Shown here piece by piece: positions 10,210-21,800 of a stretch of DNA of 64,000 nucleotides. The DNA lies in assembly GCA_038277395.1 (NCBI GenBank), contig CM076189.1:232005918-232069917 (forward strand), read 5' to 3'. Position 1 is the first letter of the stretch. Every line of letters starts with the position of its first letter. This DNA comes from Dryocosmus kuriphilus (lineage: Eukaryota; Arthropoda; Insecta; Hymenoptera; Cynipidae). Below the pieces are notes generated by a model. It was not told the DNA's origin, did no database searches, and saw nothing but the letters and a program-made list of their open reading frames with translations. Position numbers and translations under genes: made by a program.

Positions 10210-11835
10210 CAGCACTAACATTATTGTATTAACATTGCTTAATCAAGCTCCTCCTACTACGTTTGTTATGAACACGAAATTATAACTTAAAATTTTAATC
10301 AGAATACCCGAATGCTTTAACAGTATTTTTGATGAGGGATCATTAAAATATTTTAATTCATTGAAATATGAACACCAGAGGGTTCTTAATTCTTTGCTAG
10401 AATAGTTTGCCGTTTAAAATTGTACTTTGCAAAAAAAATATATGAAATTTTTCTCTTTTTTTTTTTCGTCACCAAATATATGTATCGTAAAATTAATTCA
10501 GAGACTGTATGACATATCCGTTAGCTTTGGTATTCTTATTTCAATGAAGTAACATTTCAGTAGTCCTTCCCCTCAAATAGATTTATAAGAAATACATGAA
10601 GGTAATAAGGCTGTGAAAAAAGGTTTAGATTAAGAGGCATAACGTGGCCGAATACTTTCTTGAACTATGAGATAATTCTGTAGGAAGATTCCTTCTGCAA
10701 CATTCCTAATTAAAAACAAAAATTTCATGAACTCTCCTCCTATGATGAGAATGAAGATAATTTAGAATCTAAAAGTAACTTCAAGAAATAAATCAAATTT
10801 CTAATTCTCAGTAAAGTTCTCTATGAACGAAAATTGAGATTTGACACAAGATCAATGAAGTATTTCACGGCTTGAAATTTGAGAACCGTAATAAATCGAA
10901 AGACATCACTCCTCCCCAGGACTTATTTCTAAAGTAAATACTACTCGCTTTTAAACATAAGCAGTTTCCTAATGACTCACAGATACAACATCAAACCCAA
11001 ATCATCATTCATTCTTTACTTACGTAACACGAAGGATAGCAGCCGTCATCGATCACTTTCTGCTTCCTGGCAGGTGCGAGGTCAAAACAATTTACGAATT
11101 TTCAGTCGAATTTAGGAACTCGGAGTCTGTCTCCAGGACAACGATGGAAAAACACGGTAGAGGGAAGAGGGAATGTTGGTCGTTCTTCAGTGTTCAGAAA
11201 TTAAGGCTTGGCTTCAAACAGGAGTTAGGCGAGCAAGAGAAGTGGAAACTCGAAGAGGCAAAGACATAGAAATGGGATTAGGAGCGAGGGACGAGAAATG
11301 AAAGGGGATAGATCTAGACTCAAGAGGACCAGAAGTGATGGTCAAGAAGGCAGAAACGAGAAGGGGACCGAATGCCAGGAGAAGACGAGACGACCACTCG
11401 CTGATGGATGGAGCCGAGTTGGATCAACGGCACCCTTCCCGATGGCATTTATCCTTTCTTGTGACAAAATCGCTTCACAAGAACGATCCTAAGATTCACG
11501 CCACTGTGCAAAACGGACATCCAGTTTTTCACGGAGCGACAAGTGTCGCCCGACACCATTGCTTATTCGCGAAAACCACATTCACGTATGCTACATTGCA
11601 ATTTCCAGGGATCCTCGCGTGCTAACCGTTTCCCCGTGAAAAAGAACATGCATAGTCCTGAGTTCGGTTGCTCACTTTTGGTAAAGAAATAACGAAAAGA
11701 AAACACAAAGGTAGAAAAAAGAAGAGAAATATTGTATCGAGAGGGATCAATCGAAATTCGAAAGACGTCAGTCTCGCGTACGCTACTTCCGATGGAGTGT
11801 TATCATCCTTCGGCGAATTGAAGTCTACTTGAATT
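10210..11835. other. Unique DNA with a GC-richer island, no gene recognised
   Basis: 10210-11030 is AT-rich and featureless. From 11040 to about 11830 the composition becomes clearly less AT-rich and lacks the surrounding repeats. Short open frames exist (for example 11298-11492 and 11335-11625), but none has a recognisable domain, and the purine-rich text GAAGAGG, AGAAGG explains their openness. It could be a promoter, 5' UTR or regulatory segment of a gene outside the window. Confidence 0.3.
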
Positions 11836-11978
11836 TTTAGAAAGGACTTTTAAAGAAAAGTAAACAATTTTCGATTGAAATTAGGTATTCAAATTACAGT
11901 CATCACAGAGTGTCACCTATTTCACCTATTTTGGCTAAAAAAACGTGTGATTCTTTTTACGTCAAAACTGTCTAGTTA

Positions 11979-12030
11979 GGGACCGTTCAGCTATTATGTA
12001 ACGCAGTTTCCCAAAAAATTTGACCCCCCC

Positions 12031-12074
<44 letters not shown>

Positions 12075-12171
12075 TTTAACGCGGTTTTACAACTTTTCTT
12101 ATAGTTTTTCACCATTATGTAACGCTAGTCTAGGACCCCCCCCCCCCGTTACGTAATGCTTGAACGGCCCC
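11979..12171. mobile_element. Short MITE with internal poly-C tract
   Basis: The termini are inverted: GGGACCGTTCA followed by ATTATGTAACGC on the left, and the complement of GGGGCCGTTCA followed by ATTACGTAACG on the right. Inside is a nearly pure C tract of more than 40 bases (12024-12073) and a second C13 run (12136-12147). This resembles a short MITE type common in insect genomes. A similar architecture recurs at 42974-43055. Confidence 0.7.
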
Positions 12172-12179
12172 ATGACTAA

Positions 12180-12950
12180 AATTTTCGCAAAAAATTGTTC
12201 AAATTTCTCTTATTTTTAACGGAGTTATAAAATGAGCATTGTCTCCTACGTAGATAAAATGCACGTTTTATAACTCTTTTACAAATTGTTTAATCTAACC
12301 TATTATTTTTCCCGTGAATTTTATTCATAAGCAGATATTTTCTACGCAACGAAAAATCACGCCTCGGAGTGATAATTTTTTCCACGTAAATATTTTTATT
12401 TTTGTGGACCCAAAAATAAGCCTTATTGACCTTATTTACCCTTTTTTCTTTGTCACCTATTTTTTAAAAAGTTTCACCTTTTTTAGCGATAATATTTATG
12501 TACTCTGATGACTGAAAAAAAAGATCAACGTGTTCAAATAAAACTTATTTCTGTTCTCATAATAAAAATAGACGTATTAGTTCTATTCCGAAATTAATCA
12601 AACACAAAAGTGCCAAACACAGATTGCTTTAAAGATGTTCACTGCGTACAGTCCACTTCAAAATTAAGCAATTTTTAAAATGACATAAAATCGGCAAGAA
12701 TAGACCCAATGTTAATTGCTCCATGTTTTGAAAGTAAATGTAAATGTGCTTTAGAAGAAATTGTTCAGGTTGAAATTATGTATTTAACAAAAGTTATATA
12801 TTTTTTTCTATTTTAGCTTCAATTTTAGGGAAAAGCTGCAATTCTAATCCAACCAAAGTGATCAACGGCTGATTTAATTCCTTGAAAGATTCTTTACGAT
12901 TATGTTTTGTTGGATTTTATTCAAATTAAAATTAATTAGAAAATAGTTAT
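12180..12950. other. AT-rich intergenic DNA, nothing recognised
   Basis: No gene, inverted repeat or tandem structure was seen. The short open frame at 12314-12508 is low-complexity. Confidence 0.4.
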
Positions 12951-12952
12951 TT

Positions 12953-13175
12953 ATGATACAAAGACGCTAAGTGGCACTTTTTGGCCGATTGCGGGAACCG
13001 AGACGAGGTGTAGCCGAGACTAAAGAAAAAACTCCAACTTCACACAAAGCAAAAGTGCCGCTCAGGACCATGTGTCATACAATAATTTTTATTACAACTC
13101 CATCGTAAGTGCGATTTTGGACGCCTGACAGAGCCACATTGCGGCGATAATGTGCATCGCTCAGAATCCCAAAAT
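12953..13175. mobile_element. MITE-like palindromic element, copy 2 (truncated)
   Basis: This is a second copy of the element at 8232-8578. It shares the CAGGACCATGTGTCATACAA phrase and the segment from AAGTGCGATTTT through GACGCCTGACAG to AATCGCTCAGAATCC. It has extra sequence in its first loop and lacks the final inverted arm. Confidence 0.6.
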
Positions 13176-13279
13176 TTGTTTACAAAAATAATAACTGTAT
13201 GATCTATAAAAAAAATTGTTAGTATACTCATCCAAGGGGTTGTTCAGTTTTAAAATATGGTGTACAAGCCTTCATAAAA

Positions 13280-13432
13280 TCTTTCAGATACATGTGAAAT
13301 TTTTGAAAACTTTGAAATCTTTGTGAAATTTTTAAAATGTTTGTGAAATCTTTTGAAATTGTGAAATCTTTGTTAAACTTTCTGAAATCTTTGTGAAATT
13401 ATTGTGAAATCTTTGAAATTCAGAAATCGGGT
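13280..13432. repeat. Short tandem repeat of GTGAAATCTTT type
   Basis: About nine imperfect reiterations of TTTGTGAAATC or TTGAAATCTTTG occur in 150 bases. It is non-coding. The following 13440-13920 is AT-rich with no recognised feature. Confidence 0.6.
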
Positions 13433-13923
13433 ATATGCTCAAAAGTCGAGTGGTCAACCCCAAACAAGATTGTAAAGAATCTTTCAAGAAATGAAATCTG
13501 CTCTTGATTATTGGGATTAAAGGCCTAAAATTGAAGCTAAAACAAAAAATTCATACATAACGTTTTTTTAAACAAAAAATTTCAACGTAAGCAATTTTTT
13601 TCTAAAGCACACTCAGATTTCTTCTTCAATAATCGCAACAAATAACATAGGGTCTATTTTCGTCGAATTTATAAATCATAAATTTGAGTGAATTTTGAGA
13701 TTGACTGTAATTTGGTAAATCTTTACAAAATTTGTAACGAGGTTTGTCAAAAATCATTACTCAAACATTGGTTCAAGTGATTTATATTTTTTTAAACTGT
13801 ATTTCTAAACGAGGTTTAATAAACCTTACTTAAGACTGGATTTTGAATATTTTCACTTTCATCTCTTCAGAAATAAACACCAATCGCCTTAAAAAATTTG
13901 AAAAAAACATACCTCGAATATTA

Positions 13924-16308
13924 CACAGAGAAAACGTTTAAGGTAACTTTCACCATTTCAGCATGATCAAAGGGGGGACGAGTGCCAAATAAGTGAATAG
14001 TTATACAAATGTATGGAAGATCTATTCATAAATGTAATATAATGATTATCACCAATCAGTATGGTAACCGAGTTTTGCTTCAGGGAAAAATAGGAATGCA
14101 AATATTACCATGCTTAAATTAAAATTTGTTTAGTTTTGAAATTACAGTTGCAACAGTTAGAAATTCAGAATCTACAGATTTCGAAAATTTCAGATATCCA
14201 CAATTTTTTGTTAAACTGTTTAAAATTGGAATAAATATAATGTATATTACGTGGACGTCCGTATGAAAAGGGCTCTTATGGTCGGTTCTAGTTTAGGAGA
14301 TATTCGCGTTTTTCTAAGTCAGGTTCAAAATGATTATTTTAGGGTTTGAAAGGGGGAAAATACTAGGATCTATACTGAATCTATTGAAACTATCCTCATG
14401 TCCCGGAAGAAATCAGAAGTGGATATATTTTATGTTTGGGAAAAAGTACGTAATTAACTAACTACTACTAACTTTAGATACGTTTTTCTCATAAAGCGGT
14501 TTTTTCGAATTTCCAACTTCAAAAGTGTCCCAACGGACGTCTACATATGATTTATAGTGATAAGATATAATATATAATTATTAAATTTATAAATAAGTAT
14601 AAATAAGTGATGTTAATAATTTTAATGAATATTGTGGAGTAGTGCCACGGCTAACTCGGCGATTGTTGAGGCTCGAGTTTACCATTCTAGCATGGGAATA
14701 ATCTGCTCAATTCTGTAAATTTCTATCCTATTATTTGGCAATCTCGGGATCTCTCTGGTCACTCTGAGTTACTGTCGAAATGACCATATTGTAAAGTAAA
14801 TTTTCTCATTTTTTGCGTTAAACATACTATATTCGTCGGTAATAATTACACTTGTATACTAGGGTCGTGCATATGGGAAGTGGCTAGGTATTTTCGATAG
14901 ATTTTTTTTGCGCTGAACACGAATCTGGGCTCAAAAGTTTCCAATCGCGTCAATTTTTTGAGAAAATGGGGGTCGAAGCTCCTCAAAAAAGGCGTTTTTG
15001 TCCACTTTTGGATGACCGTGGGTACCGTACCCTAAATCATAGAACCTTTCAAAATGTTTCAAATTGAAGCTTATCAATAATTCCCCTTTCGACCCTAATA
15101 AACCAAAATTCACTTACATATGACTTTGAAGCCCTGTGTGCCTTTGAACGTAGTGGTGTCAGTGGTTTCGCAAGCACCAAGTGTGTATGCACTTGGCCCT
15201 ATTTGTGAGTGTCAGAGAACATGGAATTTTTCCGTTTTTATTTATAAATGTGATTCTGGTTCAAATCCAAAGACACCCCGAACACTCTGTGATAGAATAT
15301 ACGCACATTGCACCCTTAACAATCAACCCTTATTTCGATTAATGTACCCTAACCTTTTTTGCGATGTTTACAATTTTTGAAGAATTCCCAGTGAAAAACT
15401 GGGATAGAGGTGGTCTGTAGAGGTACCACACGGAGAAAACGTGCGGGGTAACTTTTACCATGCCAGCACGATAATGGGGGGACAAGTGCCAAATAAGGTA
15501 TGAAATACCTTACGCTGTACGACAATAATTATTACCGATGAATATATTATGTTTAACACAAAAAAATTAGAAGAGTTACTTTAAAATGTGGTAATTTCGA
15601 GAGCAATTTCGAGTGACCAGAGCGATCTGGAGATTGACAAATAATATGATAGAAATTTACAGAATCGAGCAGATTATTCCCATGCTAGCATGGTAAACTC
15701 GATCTTCGATCTCTCCTCGAGAATCGCTGACCTTGCCGCGTCACTACCCCTCAATATTCATTAAAATGATTAACATTATTTATTTATATTTATTTATCAA
15801 TTTATTTATTATATATTATATTTTATCATTATGAATCATGTACTAGTTAATTCTGGAGTTGAATCCAAAAATGTTGTCTGTTTTGACGTATCTCATTCCG
15901 TTTAAGAGATACATTATATTTATTCCAAGCTTAAACATTTTGGGGAAAATTTTAGATATCTGAAATCGCCGAAACCTGTATATTCTGAATTTATAACTTT
16001 GGCAACTGTAATTTCAGAATTTAAAAAATTTTATTTCAAACTTTTAATCCTTTGCAGCTGACCTTGGCGCTAAATTCGATCAGCTTGAACCGCCACGCCG
16101 TTACCATCCAGCATGCTAATATTTGCACGCCTATTTTTCCCTGACACAAAACTCAGTTACCATACTGATTAGTAATAATTATACTAAATTTATGGATAAA
16201 TCTTGCATATATTTGCGTAAGTATTCATTTTTTTGACACTCGTCCCCCCCCCCCCCCCCATTATCACGCTGACATGATAAAAGTTACCCCGTACGTTCTT
16301 TCCGTGTA
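13924..16308. mobile_element. Long-TIR element with CACAGAGAAAA ends (outer layer of a nest)
   Basis: The left end reads CACAGAGAAAACG and the right end ACGTTCTTTCCGTGTA, its inverted relative. The arms (about 13924-14240 and 15895-16308) pair over several hundred bases, including the GGGGACGAGTGCCAAAT stretch, the block near CAGTATGGTAACCGAGTTTTG, and the ACAGTTGC-rich part. The right arm contains a C tract at 16244-16258. There is no coding sequence; another inverted element sits inside (see 14545-15840). Confidence 0.55.
14545..15840. mobile_element. Inner inverted-repeat layer with CACGGAGAAAACG end
   Basis: About 14545-14860 pairs with 15429-15840. Shared text includes TAATTTTAATGAATATTG against its complement, GAGTTTACCATTCTAGCATG, and GGGAATAATCTGCTC. 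The right part starts with CACGGAGAAAACGTGCGGGG, a terminus very like that at 13924. The segment between the arms (14870-15428) is itself the inverted partner of 16793-17830. Confidence 0.5.
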
Positions 16309-16309
16309 C

Positions 16310-16790
16310 CAAACAACCCCGGAATGGATAGGTGTACATTTTACTCTATAAAAACAACCCCTGAATCGATTAATTTACCTCATCTCATTTTTTGAAGTCA
16401 AAAATAAAGCAAATATTATCAGCTCACTATTCATGTACAGATCAACCATAGAAACATCGTTCACCTCCCCTTGAATTAATTAACCCATAAACTACCCCTT
16501 TAAAACAACTCTTGAGTCAATTAATTCACCCTATCTCAGTTTGTGGTAATAATAAAATATTTGTTAGAGAAGCAGCCATATGCAACTAATCAATACTCTG
16601 CGATTATTCGTTATCCGAAATGTCTGGTTCATCAGTCAACTGTTTGGCTGTTCTCTTGTCGTCTTTTTCTTTGTTTGAATCATTCAGTTCGACAGTCATT
16701 TGTTCGTATTTCTTGTTTGATCTAAGTCATCGACTCAAGGGCTGTTTTTATAGGGTAAAATGTACACTTATCCATCCGGGGTTTGTTTAG
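16310..16790. other. AT-rich spacer within the nest, no gene
   Basis: No coding region. Short phrases around CAACCCC-TGAATCGATTAAT recur two or three times (16310-16510), suggesting a decayed tandem repeat. Confidence 0.35.
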
Positions 16791-16792
16791 TA

Positions 16793-17830
16793 GTACCTCT
16801 ACAGACCACCTCTATCCCAGTTTTTAACTGGGAACTCTTCAAAAATTGTAATCATCACAAAAAATTAAGTGTACATTAATCGACATAAGGGTTGATTGAT
16901 AAGGGTGCACAGAGAAAAAATCTGACTATAGTAGCAAGAACATTTGTCAAGCATTTACAGCAGGTTTTATTTTTGTTATCCTGGTACAAAATTCATACGT
17001 CTTAAGCCCCTTGATGCTAAAAAAGTTGAAAGTTTCATAGTTTTAGTGCAGTTATGCCTTGTGAGAATAGCTCCAACTTCGCGTTGCTATGGTTGTAAAA
17101 AAACTCATCCTATTTCAGCAAGAGTTCTCTTGCAACCAAGTCACACGTTCAGCGCCGTAGGCGAGGCCTAACATCTATCTCAGTTGCAAGAGTACTCTTG
17201 CTGAAATAAGATGCGTTTAGTCGTGCTTTTCACGCATGGCTCGACTCTAGCAACAATGGCATGCGCTTTATTCTTTTATAGTATAAGACATTCCATACTA
17301 AAAATTCATGAGGTGATGCCAATATTGGTAGAATTTCATATCGATTTCGCGCATGCAAGTTCCGTGCTTTAATAGGAAGAGCTCAGCTTACTACAATAGT
17401 CAGATTTTTTTTCCCGTGTACAGTGTGCGTATATTCCAACACGGAATGTTCGGGGTGTCTTTGGATTTGAACTAGAATCAAATTTATAACTGAAAACGGA
17501 TAAATTCCATGTTCTCCGATGCTCAAAAATACGACCAATTGCACACGCTTAGTGCGTACGCAACTGCTGACACCACTACGTTCAAAGTAATACAAGGCTT
17601 CAAAGTCAGATCTGATCGAATTTTGGTTTATTGGGGTCGAAAGAGGGATTGACAAGCTTCAGTTTGAGATATTTTGGAAGGTTCTATGACTTTGTGTTTG
17701 GTACCCACGGTTATCCAAAAGTGGCCAAAAATGCCTTTTTGGGGGGTTTCAACCCCCATTTACTCAAAAACTTGACGTGATGGACAACTTTTGAGCCCAG
17801 ATTTGTATTCAGTGCAAAAAAAATATATCG
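16793..17830. repeat. Inverted copy of 14870-15428, split by a MITE
   Basis: Starting GTACCTCTACAGACCACC, the segment is the reverse counterpart of 14870-15428. It covers the TATCCCAGTTTTT block, the ACATTAATCG/AAGGGTTGATTG block, GTTCGGGGTGTCTTTGGAT, and the GGGTCGAAAG block. The alignment is interrupted by 16908-17418, which is absent from the partner. Confidence 0.65.
16908..17418. mobile_element. MITE, 511 bp, TIR CACAGAGAAAAAATCTGAC
   Basis: The left terminus reads CACAGAGAAAAAATCTGACT and the right terminus is the inverted form ending in AGTCAGATTTTTTTTCCCGT with a final G; both arms extend to about 28 bp. Comparison with the uninterrupted partner near 15308 shows the insertion point, with a possible 4-bp duplication (TGCA against TACA). 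Inside, a second inverted pair shares TTTCAGCAAGAG and CTCTTGCAAC (17109-17136 against 17185-17213). No coding sequence is present. Confidence 0.7.
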
Positions 17831-18648
17831 AAAACAACTAGTTACTTGCTATATGCAGACCGAAAGTTGAAATTTGCAGATCAGTGTCATCGTGCAGCGT
17901 AAGGTATATTTCATACCCTATTCGGCACTCATCCCCCCATTATCATGCCGCCACGGAGAGAAATGAGTTGTAATTTTTGCCAAGAATTCGAGAGGTTTTT
18001 ACCATTTTAAATAGTGAAGTGGTTACACATGGAAGTTTGTAGTGAAATGTAGTATTCTGTGCATGTATGTTTTACCATGATCGAAAACAGCCCCCTGGCA
18101 CTCGATATCCAGCCCATGAAATAGTAGTGTGCTCAGAGTTGACCTTGGCCGCGGGTGGCGCTGGAGGTACAACTGACAATATTGACAATATTGTGTTGAT
18201 AAACAACATTATTATTAAAAACTATAAATTATCGAATTTGAAATTATTAAAATTATTATTACATAGACTAAATAAAATCAGTTGATATAAAAATTAATTG
18301 AAAAGTGAATTATCATTTATCATTTAAAGCTGATCAAGTAAAAGATTTATTCGAACGAAGCATATAAGAAGTTATATCACAGATATACATACTTCAATAT
18401 TTTTAGAATTTAATTGTTTAGTTTTGAAGTTCTTACCTTTTAGGGTATATTTTATAATGTTTCAGAAGGACAAAGAATTTAAAAAACAGTACTAAGGATT
18501 GAAAATCTTTACCATTAATTTATGTTATATAAATGTTGTATAAATACTATTACTATTTACCTAGTTACTGCACGTTTTTACTATATGACCAAGTACTTTT
18601 TACCCTGTTTTCAAAAACCGTTTCTCTCCATGTGGCATGATAAAAGTT

Positions 18649-18844
18649 ACACGGAAAAGGAATCAGCACTGAATCAAGAAAACGCGTTTGCTTGTCCGTA
18701 TTAATTTGTGCTCGACATTTTCTTGATCCAAGAACATTTCCTTTGAATCAAGTATGTAATTGTTCTTGGATCAAGAAAATGGCGAGCACAAATACGGACA
18801 AGTAAATGCGTTTTCTTGATTCAATGCTGATTCCTTTTCCGTGT
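18649..18844. mobile_element. Snap-back MITE, 196 bp
   Basis: This is nearly one full hairpin. The left arm starts ACACGGAAAAGGAATCAGCA and runs through TGAATCAAGAAAACGC and TTGTCCGTA to TTGATCCAAGAAC. The right arm is its complement, ending TTCCTTTTCCGTGT. The arms are about 85 bases with few mismatches, so the copy is fairly young. It lies within decayed sequence (17950-19020) whose ends also resemble CCACGGAGAGAAA termini. Confidence 0.75.
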
Positions 18845-18859
18845 ATCCTAAACATTTTC

Positions 18860-21800
18860 TCCACGTGGTTTTAAAGCCGATAATATTTTTTAGGAGACGA
18901 GTAAATAGATACACGATTTTGTTTTATATGACATAGTATTGTTTTCTGTATTAAACTGGAGTGTATTCCAATTAGCCCATCATCGCTATAATTTCAGTGG
19001 TAAAAACTCTCGCCCTTGTCATTTGAGTGAAATTATATGCTTTTATGAGGCATATTTTATTTGAAAAACGATCTGTAATGTGTTTGCTTTTACTTATCAG
19101 CTTCCATCTTTTTCGTCAGAGTTTGAACGATTCGTATTATAGACTCATCGATGGTATCTGGCGCACGATACGGCGGTTTTGGTACCTTATTGCCAGGAGA
19201 TACCTATCTTTTCGACACCCTAACTGTCCAAGCTTCTTTCATTTACCGAAACACCGATCTCTTTATCTCTAGGGACTCGTTACGCTGGAATTGCTTCCTG
19301 AACAGTAAGCTTGTTTTTGACTCGATTCACAAACAAAGAATATTCGACAATCCCCAAAAAGACTCGAGTATAACTCACAAAGGGCATTTTAAACTCCAAT
19401 ACATCTGTTCTTTAGAAATCAGCTTTCTGCATCTTCTAATTTACTATTAATTCCATCTTTAATTTTCAGTAAACTTAAAATTAATTGTGACATCAGAACC
19501 TAAAAATTTAATCGGAACATTTTATTAACTCTAATGTTAAATATTTAAAATTCCCTTATTTAATGTCATGTTAGCTAATGATATTTAGAGACTTGAAATA
19601 TTAAGTTAAAAGTCAGTGGACTAGATTTTTGAGGAAAAAACTAACTTTACCATTAGATTGCACAAATGTACATTCTTTATTCACGTAGTATAGCACTCAA
19701 GATACATATAGTTTCTGTGTGGAATAAAGGTAAAGGTTGCTTAACTGTGGCGTGACTTGCTTTCATTCTTTCAAAAACTTCAAGAATATTTGACGTGATG
19801 TAGCACCATTTGAAATTACAATATTTCTGTCAATTATATCATTATCTGTTATCAATGTATTCGAACGTAACAGTTAAATCGTTACCGAGCTCGATCTTGA
19901 ATCTCTGGCCGTTATTGAAATAATTAATCATAACCTCTGTGTTTCCCACAAAATTGTTCCAGCTGCTCAAATAGAATTATACTTCAGAAGGTGTTTTTTG
20001 TTTTTCAGACTAATTCCTCGCAATTTCCCTATCTTTTTCATTTTCATCTATGAGTTCTAACCGTTTTGTGCGTTCCCCATTATTTTCGACAAGGGCAATC
20101 CTGCAAGTCAACAGAAAAGCATTGGGAAAAACAGTCCAAGTCTTAAAATACGTATAGAACTGAAGGACATTGCTGTTAAAAAAAAGTAGTAATCAAAGCA
20201 AACAACTGATTTATAAATTTTCTCGATACTTTTTTCGTTTGGACACAAATATAAAAAGTTCTTGAATTTTTAGCAAAAACCAGTTTTCTAATATGTATAT
20301 CTAGAAATTTAAGCGCAGTTTCTAGTAGATGCACAGAAAAAAAGCTGGACTTAATTTTGTGGTGACTTAAAATTTTAAGGTCTTTTTTTTGAGTCCTCAA
20401 GGCTTAAAAAAATCTTAAATTGAGACTTTTTTCAAACGTAAAATTTTGTCAACGTGACAGATGTAAATTAGTGGTTATACTGATTATCTTATGGCAGGTC
20501 AAAACACAGAGTGGCTCAATTATAGTTTTAGGGGTAACTAATTTATCAAAAAATAAATTTTACAATCCTGTATTATCAGTAGTTTATGGCTAAAAAATAA
20601 ATTCTATTCGCTAAGTTCACTTATTATTGAAAGCATACACTAACCCCAAAACTATTTTGCCATCAAACAACACAAAGGGCTCCAAAATACAATAATGCAT
20701 TTTATGATCAAGTTTATTCCGACAGAGTGAGAACTATATTTTGAGCGTATGTATATCAGATTTCGAGACTTTAAAGTTTAAAATAATTTTAAGTTATTTT
20801 ATTACAGATTACACGATTTGAAAAAGTGAAAATTGGAGAGCTTTCAAATTATATTAGATTTGATAGTAATTCAGTTATATTCGAAGCATAATCTTTTCAT
20901 TCTGAAAGCTTTGAAAATGAAAAGCGTCGCCTTGCATGACTAAAGTTGGACACATTTTAAGTTTGATTGGATTCGATTTATATTTATATACTAACTGATT
21001 TAATCTAAATAATTTATTTTCAACTGCTTCAAATTACAAAGTTTGAACAATTGAAAATTGGAGAACTTGCAAATTAGATTTAGTTTTGATAATAGTTCAA
21101 CTATTTTAAAGTGCCAAGCTTTATATATTCGATTGATTAATCTTAATTACTTTTCAATTGAAATTATTAAGCATTCAGTATATCGAGAGGGAAAATATAT
21201 CCTCCTCCAGTGCTTCACTGGTGTCTACTTGATTAGTGGAGTTATACGCACATGTATCTTTAGTTTATTTAGACAATAATTTTTTTTCATTTATCGGAAT
21301 TTTCATTGGGTGGTTTACTTATTGGTGGTGGTATGTATCGGATGTTTCAGTCAATTTGCTCCAATTTCGACATTATATTGGTGAGTGTCTCTCTTTTTTC
21401 GGATATCTCTGTAATTTAATAATTTTGGAGTTCTGTAAACATAAACACTTTGGATTTATTCCTAATGCACAGTAAATCACTTAAAAAAAGTGAATAACGT
21501 ATAACATAAGAGGTATTGGGAACTTCCCCACCATAACATGAAATTATTAAGTTAAATAAAGATGTATAACTTTGATAGATAATCAAGTAAAATTTTCTTG
21601 GAAAATATATACAAATCATAAGTATTATGTTTAGTATTGAATACTAATTACAAACTATGGTAAATTAATTAATCATTATGTACATAGGTTTTTCAAAAAA
21701 AAAAAAAAAAAAAAAAAAACACATGAAAAATGTTTTAAAATTAGGAAGAGTAACCTGTATTTGTGTTCTGCGAAAAAAATGGAAACTCTTACTTGCAGGC

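Noticed and set aside
11298..11625. Overlapping Arg/Glu-rich frames
   Set aside because: They are explained by purine-rich sequence, with no homology recognised.
19151..19450. 99-codon open frame
   Set aside because: No recognisable domain, overlapping alternative frames, and no splice or regulatory context.
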